NCBI GenBank assembly: GCA_015065395.1
Contig: SVQJ01000001.1
Span: 1 to 31,292, forward strand
DNA from: Oscillospiraceae bacterium
GTDB lineage: Bacteria; Bacillota; Clostridia; Oscillospirales; CAG-272
DNA length: 31,292 nt
Direction of reading: 5' to 3'
Position numbers and translations under genes: made by a program. This document shows positions 7,436-14,963 of the stretch, piece by piece (position 1 is the stretch's first letter; the number at the start of each line of letters is the position of its first letter). The notes beneath the pieces were generated by a model. The model saw only the letters and a program-made list of their open reading frames with translations. It ran no database searches and was not told the DNA's origin.

Positions 7436-9712
7436 ATGAAAAAGACACTTTCGCTTGTTATGGTAGTGGCAATGCTCCTTTCTGCTTGTGCATTTGCTAT
7501 TCCCGCAAGCGCAGCTGCAACTGCTGTGAACATTGAGTATTACAACGCTCTCCAGTTCACAACTCCCCCCACCATTGACGGTTATATTTCCGTAGAGGAG
7601 TGGGGCGATGACGGCGATAATTCTATCGTTGTATGGGCGTCCGACTGTGCAACAGTTGATGACCGTACCCCCTATTCCCGTTTCTTCTATAACAGAGTAA
7701 ATGCTACAGACAGAAGCGAATACGGTAGCTTTGAGTATCAGGTATGGTTCCGTTATGACCTTAACAACTTCTATATCGGCGTTAAGGTAACAGATCCTGA
7801 TATCCACTCTCTCAAGTACGGTACAACCGATGCTTGGAACGGTGACGCAGTACAGATCCGCGTAGACAAGGGCGGTGCTAACGCAGCTTCTTACGGCGCT
7901 GACTTCGTATGGAGCAGCGATATTCAGAAGCCCTGGAGCTCTGAGCAGGTTCCCGATATGATCTTCGGTTACGTTGAGATCGCAGGTGGCTTCTCAGAGG
8001 CATGGGAAAATACCGCTAACAAGGGTATGACATCCTTCTCCAAGAACCCCCTCGGCGTTGCACAGTGCGTAGTAGCACCTGCAGGCTCCAGCTATTCCAC
8101 CGATACCCAGTCCGGCATCACCACATACGAGGTTGCTGTTCCTTGGGCTTACATCTTCAACGGCGAGCTTACAGCTCTTCTTCCCGTTAACTACAGACCC
8201 GGCCGTGGCGACGCTGCTAAGGGTGCATACGGCAGAGAGCTTGGTGTTTCCGTTGCAGTTCTTAACGACGGTAACGATAACATCGCGGGCTACGATGCAT
8301 TCATGGCATGGGGCTCCGGTATCTGCGGCGCACATCAGGAGCAGGGCTCCGCATCTGTTACAGGTTCTAACGCAGTAACTCTTGTTGAGCAGGCTGTAAA
8401 CCAGGTAGCAGGCTACAAGACCTATAATCCTTCTTCTCTCCTCGATGCTAAGTTCAGCCAGGAGAATATCGACGATCCCAACGTATTCTACGATTACCTT
8501 GGCGGCGATATCAACAAGGCAAACAAGGTTTCCTACGATAAGCTCACAACCATTACATACGACAACGGCGGTAACGACCTTACTCTCTGGGGTGCTCCCG
8601 AGTACGGCGGAACCATCGGTAACCTTGGCGGCGATCACGGTAACGTTCTTGACTACACCAAGGCTGATGAGGACAACGTTCAGACCTATATCGATACCCG
8701 TGACGGTGATTTCGAGTATCTCTATCCCACATCCTTCACATTCGAGTTTGATATCATGTACACAGGTACAAACTCCTTTGCTGACGGCTATGAGCCTTCT
8801 CTCTATAACTGGTTCGGCGGTGCCGGCGGTTATGCATATCAGTGCGGCTACTTCTTCAACGATAACATGTTCAAGATCGTAAACTCCAACGATCCCCTTG
8901 ATGTTCTTGCTAAGTTCAGCTATGACTTCAAGAAGGACAACTGGTACAACTGGAAGTTCCAGTTCGATAACGAATCCTGCACAGCTCGTCTCTGGATCGA
9001 TGACCTCTCCACTGAGGCTGATAACAAGGAGAGCGGCACAGCAGGTTCTCCCGGTTACACCGGCGAGTGGGGTACTCTCGTATTCAACACCTCTTGGAGA
9101 TATTTCTATTACTCCGCTGAGAAAGCTCGCGAAGAGGGTACACTCCTTCTGTTCAGACAGATGAACACTCAGGTAGCTTACGATAACGTTAAGATCTACA
9201 ACTTCGCAAGCGTTACCGATGTATATGTTCCCGATGAGAACAAGACTCCCGGCGGCAGCACTAACATTGAGCAGTCCGGTGGTAGCAACATTGGTACCGA
9301 TAATGCTCAGAAGCAGGACGGCGTATGGACAATTCCCGTAAACGTAGCTAAGGAGTATCTCTCCGCAACCAAGCTTTCCTTCACAGTTAAGTTTGATAGC
9401 ACAAAAGCTAAGTTTGCAGGCGTTGAAGGCCTCAATGAGGGCACCTACACAGCAGAAGAGGTAGCACCCGGTGAGTATCTCATCACTATTACCGACTTTG
9501 CTCAGGTTAAGGCTCTTAAGGCAGGCGATAAGTTCTTCAATATCAAGCTTGAGTCTGAGGTTGAGGCTATCGCAGATCTCGCTCTTGATCTTACCGATGC
9601 TTACACCTACAGAAATACCGGCGACGGAATGATGTTCATTCTCATTGCTGTTGCAGTATCTGTTCTCGGATGCGCAATCATCATCCGCAAGAGAAGATCT
9701 GTACAGGGCTAA
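7436..9712 (+). CDS. Secreted, membrane-anchored multidomain protein: CBM9-like, LamG-like and cohesin-like regions
   Basis: A 758-residue exported protein. Residues 1-30 are a signal peptide ending ASA. Residues about 35-310 resemble carbohydrate-binding module family 9/DOMON (PTIDGYISVEEWGD opening, Trp-rich). Residues about 428-590 resemble a LamG/concanavalin fold. Residues about 631-725 (WTIPVNVAKEYLSATKLSF...) resemble a short cohesin-like beta-sandwich. The C-terminus has NTGD (727-730), one membrane helix (about 732-751) and a KRR tail, like a sortase signal but without the usual proline. I chose ATG 7436 behind GGAGGT (7423-7428); a TTG at 7421 overlaps that site. Codon use is strongly biased (almost no ATA), unlike its neighbours, suggesting high expression. 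Likely role: binding glycans at the cell surface, possibly holding dockerin proteins. No catalytic residues were recognised. Confidence 0.7.
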   Translation: MKKTLSLVMVVAMLLSACAFAIPASAAATAVNIEYYNALQFTTPPTIDGYISVEEWGDDGDNSIVVWASDCATVDDRTPYSRFFYNRVNATDRSEYGSFEYQVWFRYDLNNFYIGVKVTDPDIHSLKYGTTDAWNGDAVQIRVDKGGANAASYGADFVWSSDIQKPWSSEQVPDMIFGYVEIAGGFSEAWENTANKGMTSFSKNPLGVAQCVVAPAGSSYSTDTQSGITTYEVAVPWAYIFNGELTALLPVNYRPGRGDAAKGAYGRELGVSVAVLNDGNDNIAGYDAFMAWGSGICGAHQEQGSASVTGSNAVTLVEQAVNQVAGYKTYNPSSLLDAKFSQENIDDPNVFYDYLGGDINKANKVSYDKLTTITYDNGGNDLTLWGAPEYGGTIGNLGGDHGNVLDYTKADEDNVQTYIDTRDGDFEYLYPTSFTFEFDIMYTGTNSFADGYEPSLYNWFGGAGGYAYQCGYFFNDNMFKIVNSNDPLDVLAKFSYDFKKDNWYNWKFQFDNESCTARLWIDDLSTEADNKESGTAGSPGYTGEWGTLVFNTSWRYFYYSAEKAREEGTLLLFRQMNTQVAYDNVKIYNFASVTDVYVPDENKTPGGSTNIEQSGGSNIGTDNAQKQDGVWTIPVNVAKEYLSATKLSFTVKFDSTKAKFAGVEGLNEGTYTAEEVAPGEYLITITDFAQVKALKAGDKFFNIKLESEVEAIADLALDLTDAYTYRNTGDGMMFILIAVAVSVLGCAIIIRKRRSVQG

Positions 9713-9725
9713 TTAAAGCTATCAG

Positions 9726-9757
9726 ATCCCCGACGATTTTTCGTCGGGGATTTTTTT
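9726..9757 (+). terminator. Rho-independent terminator
   Basis: A perfect 11-bp stem (ATCCCCGACGA / TCGTCGGGGAT), loop TTTT, followed by a run of seven T. Confidence 0.95.
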
Positions 9758-9906
9758 ATGCCAAGGACTCGTTATCTGATAAGAGTTTCGGGATATGCAG
9801 CTTTTGTCTTGCAAAGCTTTGCAAAAAGCTACCGTATCCACTGTGATCAAAACGAGCTTTTCAACGCATATTTTTACATATATAAATGAAGGATTCAGCG
9901 TTTTTC

Positions 9907-9935
9907 TTGACATAAAATGAGGGTTGTGGTATTAT
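9907..9935 (+). promoter_or_regulatory. Promoter of the hydrolase-MurF-ddl operon
   Basis: TTGACA (9907-9912) and TATTAT (9930-9935) are separated by 17 bp. The expected transcription start near 9942 rules out translation from an ATG at 9940. Confidence 0.8.
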
Positions 9936-9966
9936 TAATATGTATGAGTGTACGTTGGAGGTTCCT

Positions 9967-10740
9967 ATGGAGATTAAAGTAAACGGACTGAAAATTGAAT
10001 ACAGCGATAAAGGCGAGGGCTTTCCTGTTGTTATTCTCCACGGATGGTGCACAGAGCGCGAGCCCTATACTCCTCTTTCCGATCTGGTTTCCATTGGATA
10101 CCGAGCAATAGCTCCCAGTCTTCCGGGGTTTGGCGGAAGCGAAGAGCCTCCCGTTGCATGGGATGTGGATAAATTTGCCGATACGGTTCTGGAATTTATC
10201 GTGTCTCTCGAGCTTGAAAAAGTTATCCTCATGGGTCATTCCTACGGAGGCAGAGTTATTATAAAATTAGCCTCAAGAGAAAAGCTTCCCTTTGAGATAG
10301 ACAGAATAATTTTGGTTGATGCCGCCGGCGTCCTTCCCAAAAGGGGTCTTGATTATAAGCTTAGGGTGGCAAAATATAAGCTTGGCAAAAAAATATTGAA
10401 TCTTCCGCCATGCAAAAAGCTTTTCCCAAAGGCCGTGGAAAAGCTGCAGTCAAAGAGCGGTTCCTCAGATTATGCTAAGGCCTCTCCCATTATGCGAGGA
10501 TGTCTAGTCAAGGCGGTGAACGAGGATCTCACCCCTCTGTTTTCCAAGATAAAATATGAGGTGCTCCTTGTGTGGGGAACTCTGGATGATGCGACTCCTC
10601 TCTCAGATGCACTTCTCATGGAAAAGCTCATGCCTGATGCGGGCCTTGCAAAAATCGAAGGTGCCGGACATTTTTCATGGCTTGATAACCCTGCAGTCTT
10701 TAATTCAATTATCAGATCATATCTGAAGATAGGATACTAA
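9967..10740 (+). CDS. Alpha/beta-fold hydrolase
   Basis: A 257-residue cytoplasmic alpha/beta hydrolase. The oxyanion region is HGW (25-27), the nucleophile elbow GHSYGG has Ser92, the acid is in VWGTLDDATPL, and the catalytic His235 is in GAGHFSWLDNP. The triad is complete, so an esterase, lipase or other hydrolase activity is expected; the substrate cannot be read from sequence. The start at 9967 follows GGAGG at 9957-9961. An upstream in-frame ATG at 9940 is too close to the -10 to be used. It is the first gene of an operon, 17 bp before a Mur ligase and upstream of ddl, hinting at a wall- or lipid-related substrate (inference). Confidence 0.88.
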   Translation: MEIKVNGLKIEYSDKGEGFPVVILHGWCTEREPYTPLSDLVSIGYRAIAPSLPGFGGSEEPPVAWDVDKFADTVLEFIVSLELEKVILMGHSYGGRVIIKLASREKLPFEIDRIILVDAAGVLPKRGLDYKLRVAKYKLGKKILNLPPCKKLFPKAVEKLQSKSGSSDYAKASPIMRGCLVKAVNEDLTPLFSKIKYEVLLVWGTLDDATPLSDALLMEKLMPDAGLAKIEGAGHFSWLDNPAVFNSIIRSYLKIGY

Positions 10741-10757
10741 GAAAAGGATATACATAT

Positions 10758-12341
10758 ATGGATATTGCAGTATTTGCTTTAAGCGTTGCCTTTTATCTTT
10801 TTGCCGTGGTCACAGCATTCTTGACCCAGGCGCATATATTTCAGCTCAATTCATACGGGGTCGGCACTCATCTGAAATGGATGGGTAAGAATTCACAGAG
10901 CCTGTCCCTTAATATTTTCGCTTTGCTTTTCTTTGGTATGACCCTGTATTGTGATTTTTATGTCAGACCGGAGGATTGGTATAATATAGTTATTCATCTT
11001 CTGTTTGCCGTCGCGCTTTTTGTAATGGCAGTTTCCAATATTCCTAAGAAAAAAGCAAAAACTCCTCTCGTTTTCACAGCGAGAGTGAAGAGAATGCTCG
11101 TCACCTATCTTCTCATCTGCGTTATTTGCGCGGTAGCATCGGTGCTGTTTTTCTGCGGACTTATCAAGGAGCTTTCCTACGGCATCCTTTTTGTCTCCTT
11201 CGCTCTCACACCCATCTGGCTCTTCCTTGCGAATTTTATAAATGCCCCCATAGAGGCTGCTGTCCGCCGTTATTATTTGAACGATGCTCTGCGTATCCTT
11301 AAGGGATGCCCCGATCTGAAGATCATCGGGATAACCGGAAGCTACGGCAAAACCTCCATGAAGACATTTCTCACTTCTATCCTCAAGCAGAAGTATAACG
11401 TGCTGATGACCCCCAAGAATTATAATACCCCCATGGGAGTGGTAATGACGGTGCGCGGCTACCTCAGAGGATATCATGAGTATTTTGTTTGCGAAATGGG
11501 CGCGAAGAAAAAGGGCGAGATCAAGGAGCTTTGCGATATAGTTCACCCCCGCGACGGTATCGTCACCTCCATCGGCCCTCAGCATCTTGAGTCCTTTAAG
11601 ACTATGGAAAATATCGTGGAAACAAAAATGGCACTTGCCAAAAATCTTTCCGGCGGTACCGCATTTTTGAATATCGATAATGAATATATAAGCGAGAACG
11701 TAACAGAGGGTGCGGTAACCTACGGCCTTTCTGAAAAGGCAGATTACCGTGCAAAGGTCATAGAGGTCTCCTCAAAGGGAACAAGCTTCTCCGTGACCTA
11801 TCCCGACGGCAGAGAATTTTGCTTTACCACAAGTCTTCTCGGTGCACATAACGTGCAGAATTTGTGCGGTGCCGTGGCTATTGCAGATCATCTCGGCGTA
11901 GGGGACGAAGAGATAGAGGAAGGAATTGCGAGGCTCAAGCCCGTTTCTCACAGATTGGAGCTTTGCGAAAAGGGAAATATCACCGTTATCGACGATGCCT
12001 ATAATTCAAATCCCGCAGGAGCCGCGGCGGCTCTTGAGGTCCTCTCATATTTTGACGATTATAAGATCCTCGTCACTCCCGGTATGGTAGAGCTTGGAGA
12101 GATGGAGGATGAGCTGAACTGCCGCTTTGGAAAGCAGGCAGCGGATGTTTGCGAGTATGCCATCCTTGTGGGAGAAAAGAGAGCGGCTCCCCTCCTTCGG
12201 GGTCTTCGTGAAAAGGGATATCCCGAAGATAAGATATATGTTGCAAAGGATATAAACGATGCAATGAATAAGGTGTATTCTCTTAAAACCGACCGTAAAA
12301 AGGTGGTGCTCTTGGAGAACGACCTTCCCGATAACTATTGA
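10758..12341 (+). CDS. MurF-type Mur ligase with N-terminal membrane domain
   Basis: A 527-residue protein. The first 165 residues hold about five membrane helices. The rest is a Mur-ligase body with the ATP-binding loop ITGSYGKTSMKTFL (about residues 191-204), the central-domain signature VIDDAYNSNPAG, and the C-terminal ligase domain ending LLENDLPDNY. Classical MurF adds D-Ala-D-Ala to UDP-MurNAc-tripeptide in the cytosol and starts with a soluble UDP-substrate domain; here that domain seems replaced by membrane helices. With ddl 18 bp downstream, supply of D-Ala-D-Ala and its ligation would be coupled. It could be the main MurF or a membrane-tethered paralogue acting on a lipid-linked precursor. 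An AAGGA site lies 9 nt before the ATG. Confidence 0.85.
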   Translation: MDIAVFALSVAFYLFAVVTAFLTQAHIFQLNSYGVGTHLKWMGKNSQSLSLNIFALLFFGMTLYCDFYVRPEDWYNIVIHLLFAVALFVMAVSNIPKKKAKTPLVFTARVKRMLVTYLLICVICAVASVLFFCGLIKELSYGILFVSFALTPIWLFLANFINAPIEAAVRRYYLNDALRILKGCPDLKIIGITGSYGKTSMKTFLTSILKQKYNVLMTPKNYNTPMGVVMTVRGYLRGYHEYFVCEMGAKKKGEIKELCDIVHPRDGIVTSIGPQHLESFKTMENIVETKMALAKNLSGGTAFLNIDNEYISENVTEGAVTYGLSEKADYRAKVIEVSSKGTSFSVTYPDGREFCFTTSLLGAHNVQNLCGAVAIADHLGVGDEEIEEGIARLKPVSHRLELCEKGNITVIDDAYNSNPAGAAAALEVLSYFDDYKILVTPGMVELGEMEDELNCRFGKQAADVCEYAILVGEKRAAPLLRGLREKGYPEDKIYVAKDINDAMNKVYSLKTDRKKVVLLENDLPDNY

Positions 12342-12359
12342 TAAGGAGACTTGTGAAAT

Positions 12360-13592
12360 ATGAAAACAAATCTGTGTGTTATATTCGGCGGCAGAAGCGT
12401 TGAGCATGAGATCTCCGTTATATCCGCCTTGCAGGCGATGGAGAATCTTGACAGCGCTAAATATGAGATAATACCTGTATATATAACAAAGAGCGGCGAA
12501 ATGTATACCGGTGATAAGCTTCGGGATGCTCTCTCCTATAAGAATATTCCCGCAATGCTCTCGGCATCCTATAAGGTCATCTTCGTAAGAGAAGGGGAGA
12601 AAACTCTTCTCCGTGCACTTGATCCCAAAATGATGAAAAAGCACCCTGATGTTATCGCTGACGTGGCATTCCCCATCGTTCACGGAACAAACGTGGAGGA
12701 CGGAGCCTTGCAGGGATATCTGAGGACTATGGGGCTTCCCTTCGTAGGCTGCGATGTGCTGGCAAGCGCTGTGGGAATGGATAAATTCGTAATGAAGACC
12801 GTGCTTAAGGAAGGCGGATTCCCCGTGCTCGATTGCCTTAGATTTAACAGGAGAAATGTAAAGATAGCTGCGTGCATAAGCGCGGTGGAGGAGAAGATAC
12901 CCTATCCTGTGATCGTAAAGCCTGTAAACCTGGGCTCAAGCGTTGGAATTTCAAAGGCGTCAAACAGAGAAGCATTGGAAAGCTCATTGAAGGATGCATT
13001 TTCCTATGCGGATACAGTCCTTGTGGAAAGAGCGGTAACAAAGCTTCGTGAGATAAATTGCTCCGTTGTCGGCGATACCACAAATGCTGATGCCTCAGAG
13101 TGCGAGGAGCCCTTCATGTGTGATGAGATACTCAGCTATAAGGATAAATATATGTCCGGCTCATCCTCTAAGGGCGGCGCAAAGGGCGGAGCCAAGAACC
13201 CGGGAGGCGCAAAGGGCGGCATGGCAAGCCTTCAGCGAAAGGTGCCTGCGGATATCACTCCCGAAATGCGCGAGCGTATCCGAACAATGGCGGTGGATGC
13301 CTTCAAATATCTGGGATGCAACGGTGTTTCCAGAATAGACTTTATGATAGATAACGCAACAGGGGAACTTTTTATCAACGAGTTTAATACCATCCCCGGA
13401 TCCTTGTCATTCTATCTTTGGAAGCCTCTCGGAGTGAGCTATACGACACTTTTGGACAGACTTGTTCAGCTTGCTCTGAAGAGAGCAAGAGAGGATGAGG
13501 ATATCACCTATTCCTTTGACACGAATATTCTTGCCATGGGTGCCCCCACGGGTGCTAAGGGCGCAAAGGGAGCCAAAGGGGCGAAGGCTTAA
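12360..13592 (+). CDS. ddl: D-alanine--D-alanine ligase with Gly/Ala/Lys-rich insert and tail
   Basis: A 410-residue ATP-grasp ligase that joins two D-alanines for peptidoglycan. Family motifs: FGGRSVEHEIS at the N-terminus, HGTNVEDGALQGYL, KPVNLGSSVGI (ATP binding), RIDFMID and NEFNTIPGS (metal and substrate binding). Two low-complexity stretches stand out: an insert at about residues 265-290 in the loop before GMASLQRKVPA, made of GGAK repeats, and a C-terminal tail at about 394-410 of GAK repeats. Clostridial Ddl proteins have some Gly/Lys sequence in this loop, but the paired loop and tail expansion is striking. It sits between the MurF-like gene and mtaB. Confidence 0.95.
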   Translation: MKTNLCVIFGGRSVEHEISVISALQAMENLDSAKYEIIPVYITKSGEMYTGDKLRDALSYKNIPAMLSASYKVIFVREGEKTLLRALDPKMMKKHPDVIADVAFPIVHGTNVEDGALQGYLRTMGLPFVGCDVLASAVGMDKFVMKTVLKEGGFPVLDCLRFNRRNVKIAACISAVEEKIPYPVIVKPVNLGSSVGISKASNREALESSLKDAFSYADTVLVERAVTKLREINCSVVGDTTNADASECEEPFMCDEILSYKDKYMSGSSSKGGAKGGAKNPGGAKGGMASLQRKVPADITPEMRERIRTMAVDAFKYLGCNGVSRIDFMIDNATGELFINEFNTIPGSLSFYLWKPLGVSYTTLLDRLVQLALKRAREDEDITYSFDTNILAMGAPTGAKGAKGAKGAKA

Positions 13593-13634
13593 TTTTTATA
13601 AAACAGCTCCCAAATTGTATGGAAAGGAAGAGCA

Positions 13635-14936
13635 ATGAAAGCATCAGTGTACACTCTCGGATGCAGAGTAAATCAATATGAGTCCGATGCGGTGGCAGAG
13701 ATGCTTGCGGGCGTAGGCTTTCAGATCGTGCCCTTCGGCGAGGAATGCGATATAACCGTTATCAACACCTGCACCGTTACTGCTGAAAGCGATCGAAAAA
13801 GCAGACAGCTTGTAAGAAGAGCAAAAAAATGCTCTCCTAACGGATATGTGATCGTCACCGGATGCTATGCACAAATAGCTAAAGATAGAGCGCTTGAAGA
13901 CGGTGCCTTTGCCGTTGTGGGAAACGGCGAAAAAAGCAGGATCGCAGATATTGCACTTTCCATGGTGAACGGCGGTATGGGGGGCTTGTGTGTGGGAGAT
14001 ATTATGTGCGCGCCCTACGATGAGCTTTCTGTAAGAGTTCCCAAAAGAGCAAGAGTTTATATAAAGATCGAGGACGGTTGCGAGAACAGATGCGCCTATT
14101 GCATTATCCCCAAGGCAAGGGGCGCGGTTCGCTCGAGAAAAATGGAGGATGTTCTGAAGGAGATTTCTGCATTTGCAGAAAAAGGCGTTCCCGAAATAAT
14201 ACTGACAGGTATCGAAACTGCATCCTACGGAAAGGATCTTTCCGATACTGATCTTGGAAAACTCCTTGATGAGGCTGGAAAAATAAAGGGTATCGAAAGG
14301 ATCGCCATGGGCTCCCTTGAGCCCACTGTTATAAAAAAGGCATTTGTCGAACACCTTTCAAAAAACAGAAAAATACTCCCTCATTTTCATCTGTCCATTC
14401 AGTCCGGCTGTACCCGAACTCTTAATAGAATGAGGAGAAGATATACGGCAGAGACGGCGCTTGCGGCAATCGAAGAAGTGCGAGAGTGCCTTCCCGATGC
14501 TACCTTTTCCGCAGATATTATCGTAGGCTTCCCGGGAGAGACCCGTGAGGATTTTGATGCCACGGTTGAGTTTTGCAAAAAAGCACAGCTTTTGCATCTT
14601 CATATATTTCCTTATTCCAAAAGGGAAGGAACAGAGGCGGCAGAAATGCCCGATCAGATTCCGGAAAACGAAAAAAAGGAAAGAGCGGCGTGTCTTGCGA
14701 GAATCGGGGAAGAGATACAGGACGGTATTTTAGATAAATATATACGGGATCACAGCGACGAGTATTCGCCGGTATACGTTCTTTGCGAAAAATGGGAAAA
14801 CGGTGTGTCAAACGGACATACAGAGCATTTTATCGAATGCGATATTGAAACAGAAGAAGGCCGTGTAGGAGAGATAATTCCCGTCGTTATCGTCGGAAGG
14901 CGTGGAAGCGTTCTTCTCGGCAAGGCTATTGACTGA
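13635..14936 (+). CDS. mtaB: tRNA (t6A37) methylthiotransferase MtaB
   Basis: A 433-residue radical-SAM methylthiotransferase that converts t6A37 to ms2t6A37 in tRNAs reading ANN codons. The N-terminal UPF0004 domain carries cluster cysteines Cys10, Cys46 and Cys77. The radical-SAM cluster motif CENRCAYC gives Cys149, Cys153 and Cys156. The C-terminus is a TRAM-like RNA-binding region. The opening YTLGCRVNQYESDA favours MtaB over MiaB or RimO. It follows ddl by 42 bp with an AAGGAAG site, probably on the same transcript, and precedes the CotH gene by 27 bp. Confidence 0.92.
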   Translation: MKASVYTLGCRVNQYESDAVAEMLAGVGFQIVPFGEECDITVINTCTVTAESDRKSRQLVRRAKKCSPNGYVIVTGCYAQIAKDRALEDGAFAVVGNGEKSRIADIALSMVNGGMGGLCVGDIMCAPYDELSVRVPKRARVYIKIEDGCENRCAYCIIPKARGAVRSRKMEDVLKEISAFAEKGVPEIILTGIETASYGKDLSDTDLGKLLDEAGKIKGIERIAMGSLEPTVIKKAFVEHLSKNRKILPHFHLSIQSGCTRTLNRMRRRYTAETALAAIEEVRECLPDATFSADIIVGFPGETREDFDATVEFCKKAQLLHLHIFPYSKREGTEAAEMPDQIPENEKKERAACLARIGEEIQDGILDKYIRDHSDEYSPVYVLCEKWENGVSNGHTEHFIECDIETEEGRVGEIIPVVIVGRRGSVLLGKAID

Positions 14937-14963
14937 AAAAAATAGTTGAAAGGAATTAAAAAT

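Noticed and set aside
9940..9966. Upstream ATG for the alpha/beta hydrolase at 9940
   Set aside because: It lies about five bases after the -10 box, upstream of or at the transcription start; ATG 9967 has its own GGAGG.
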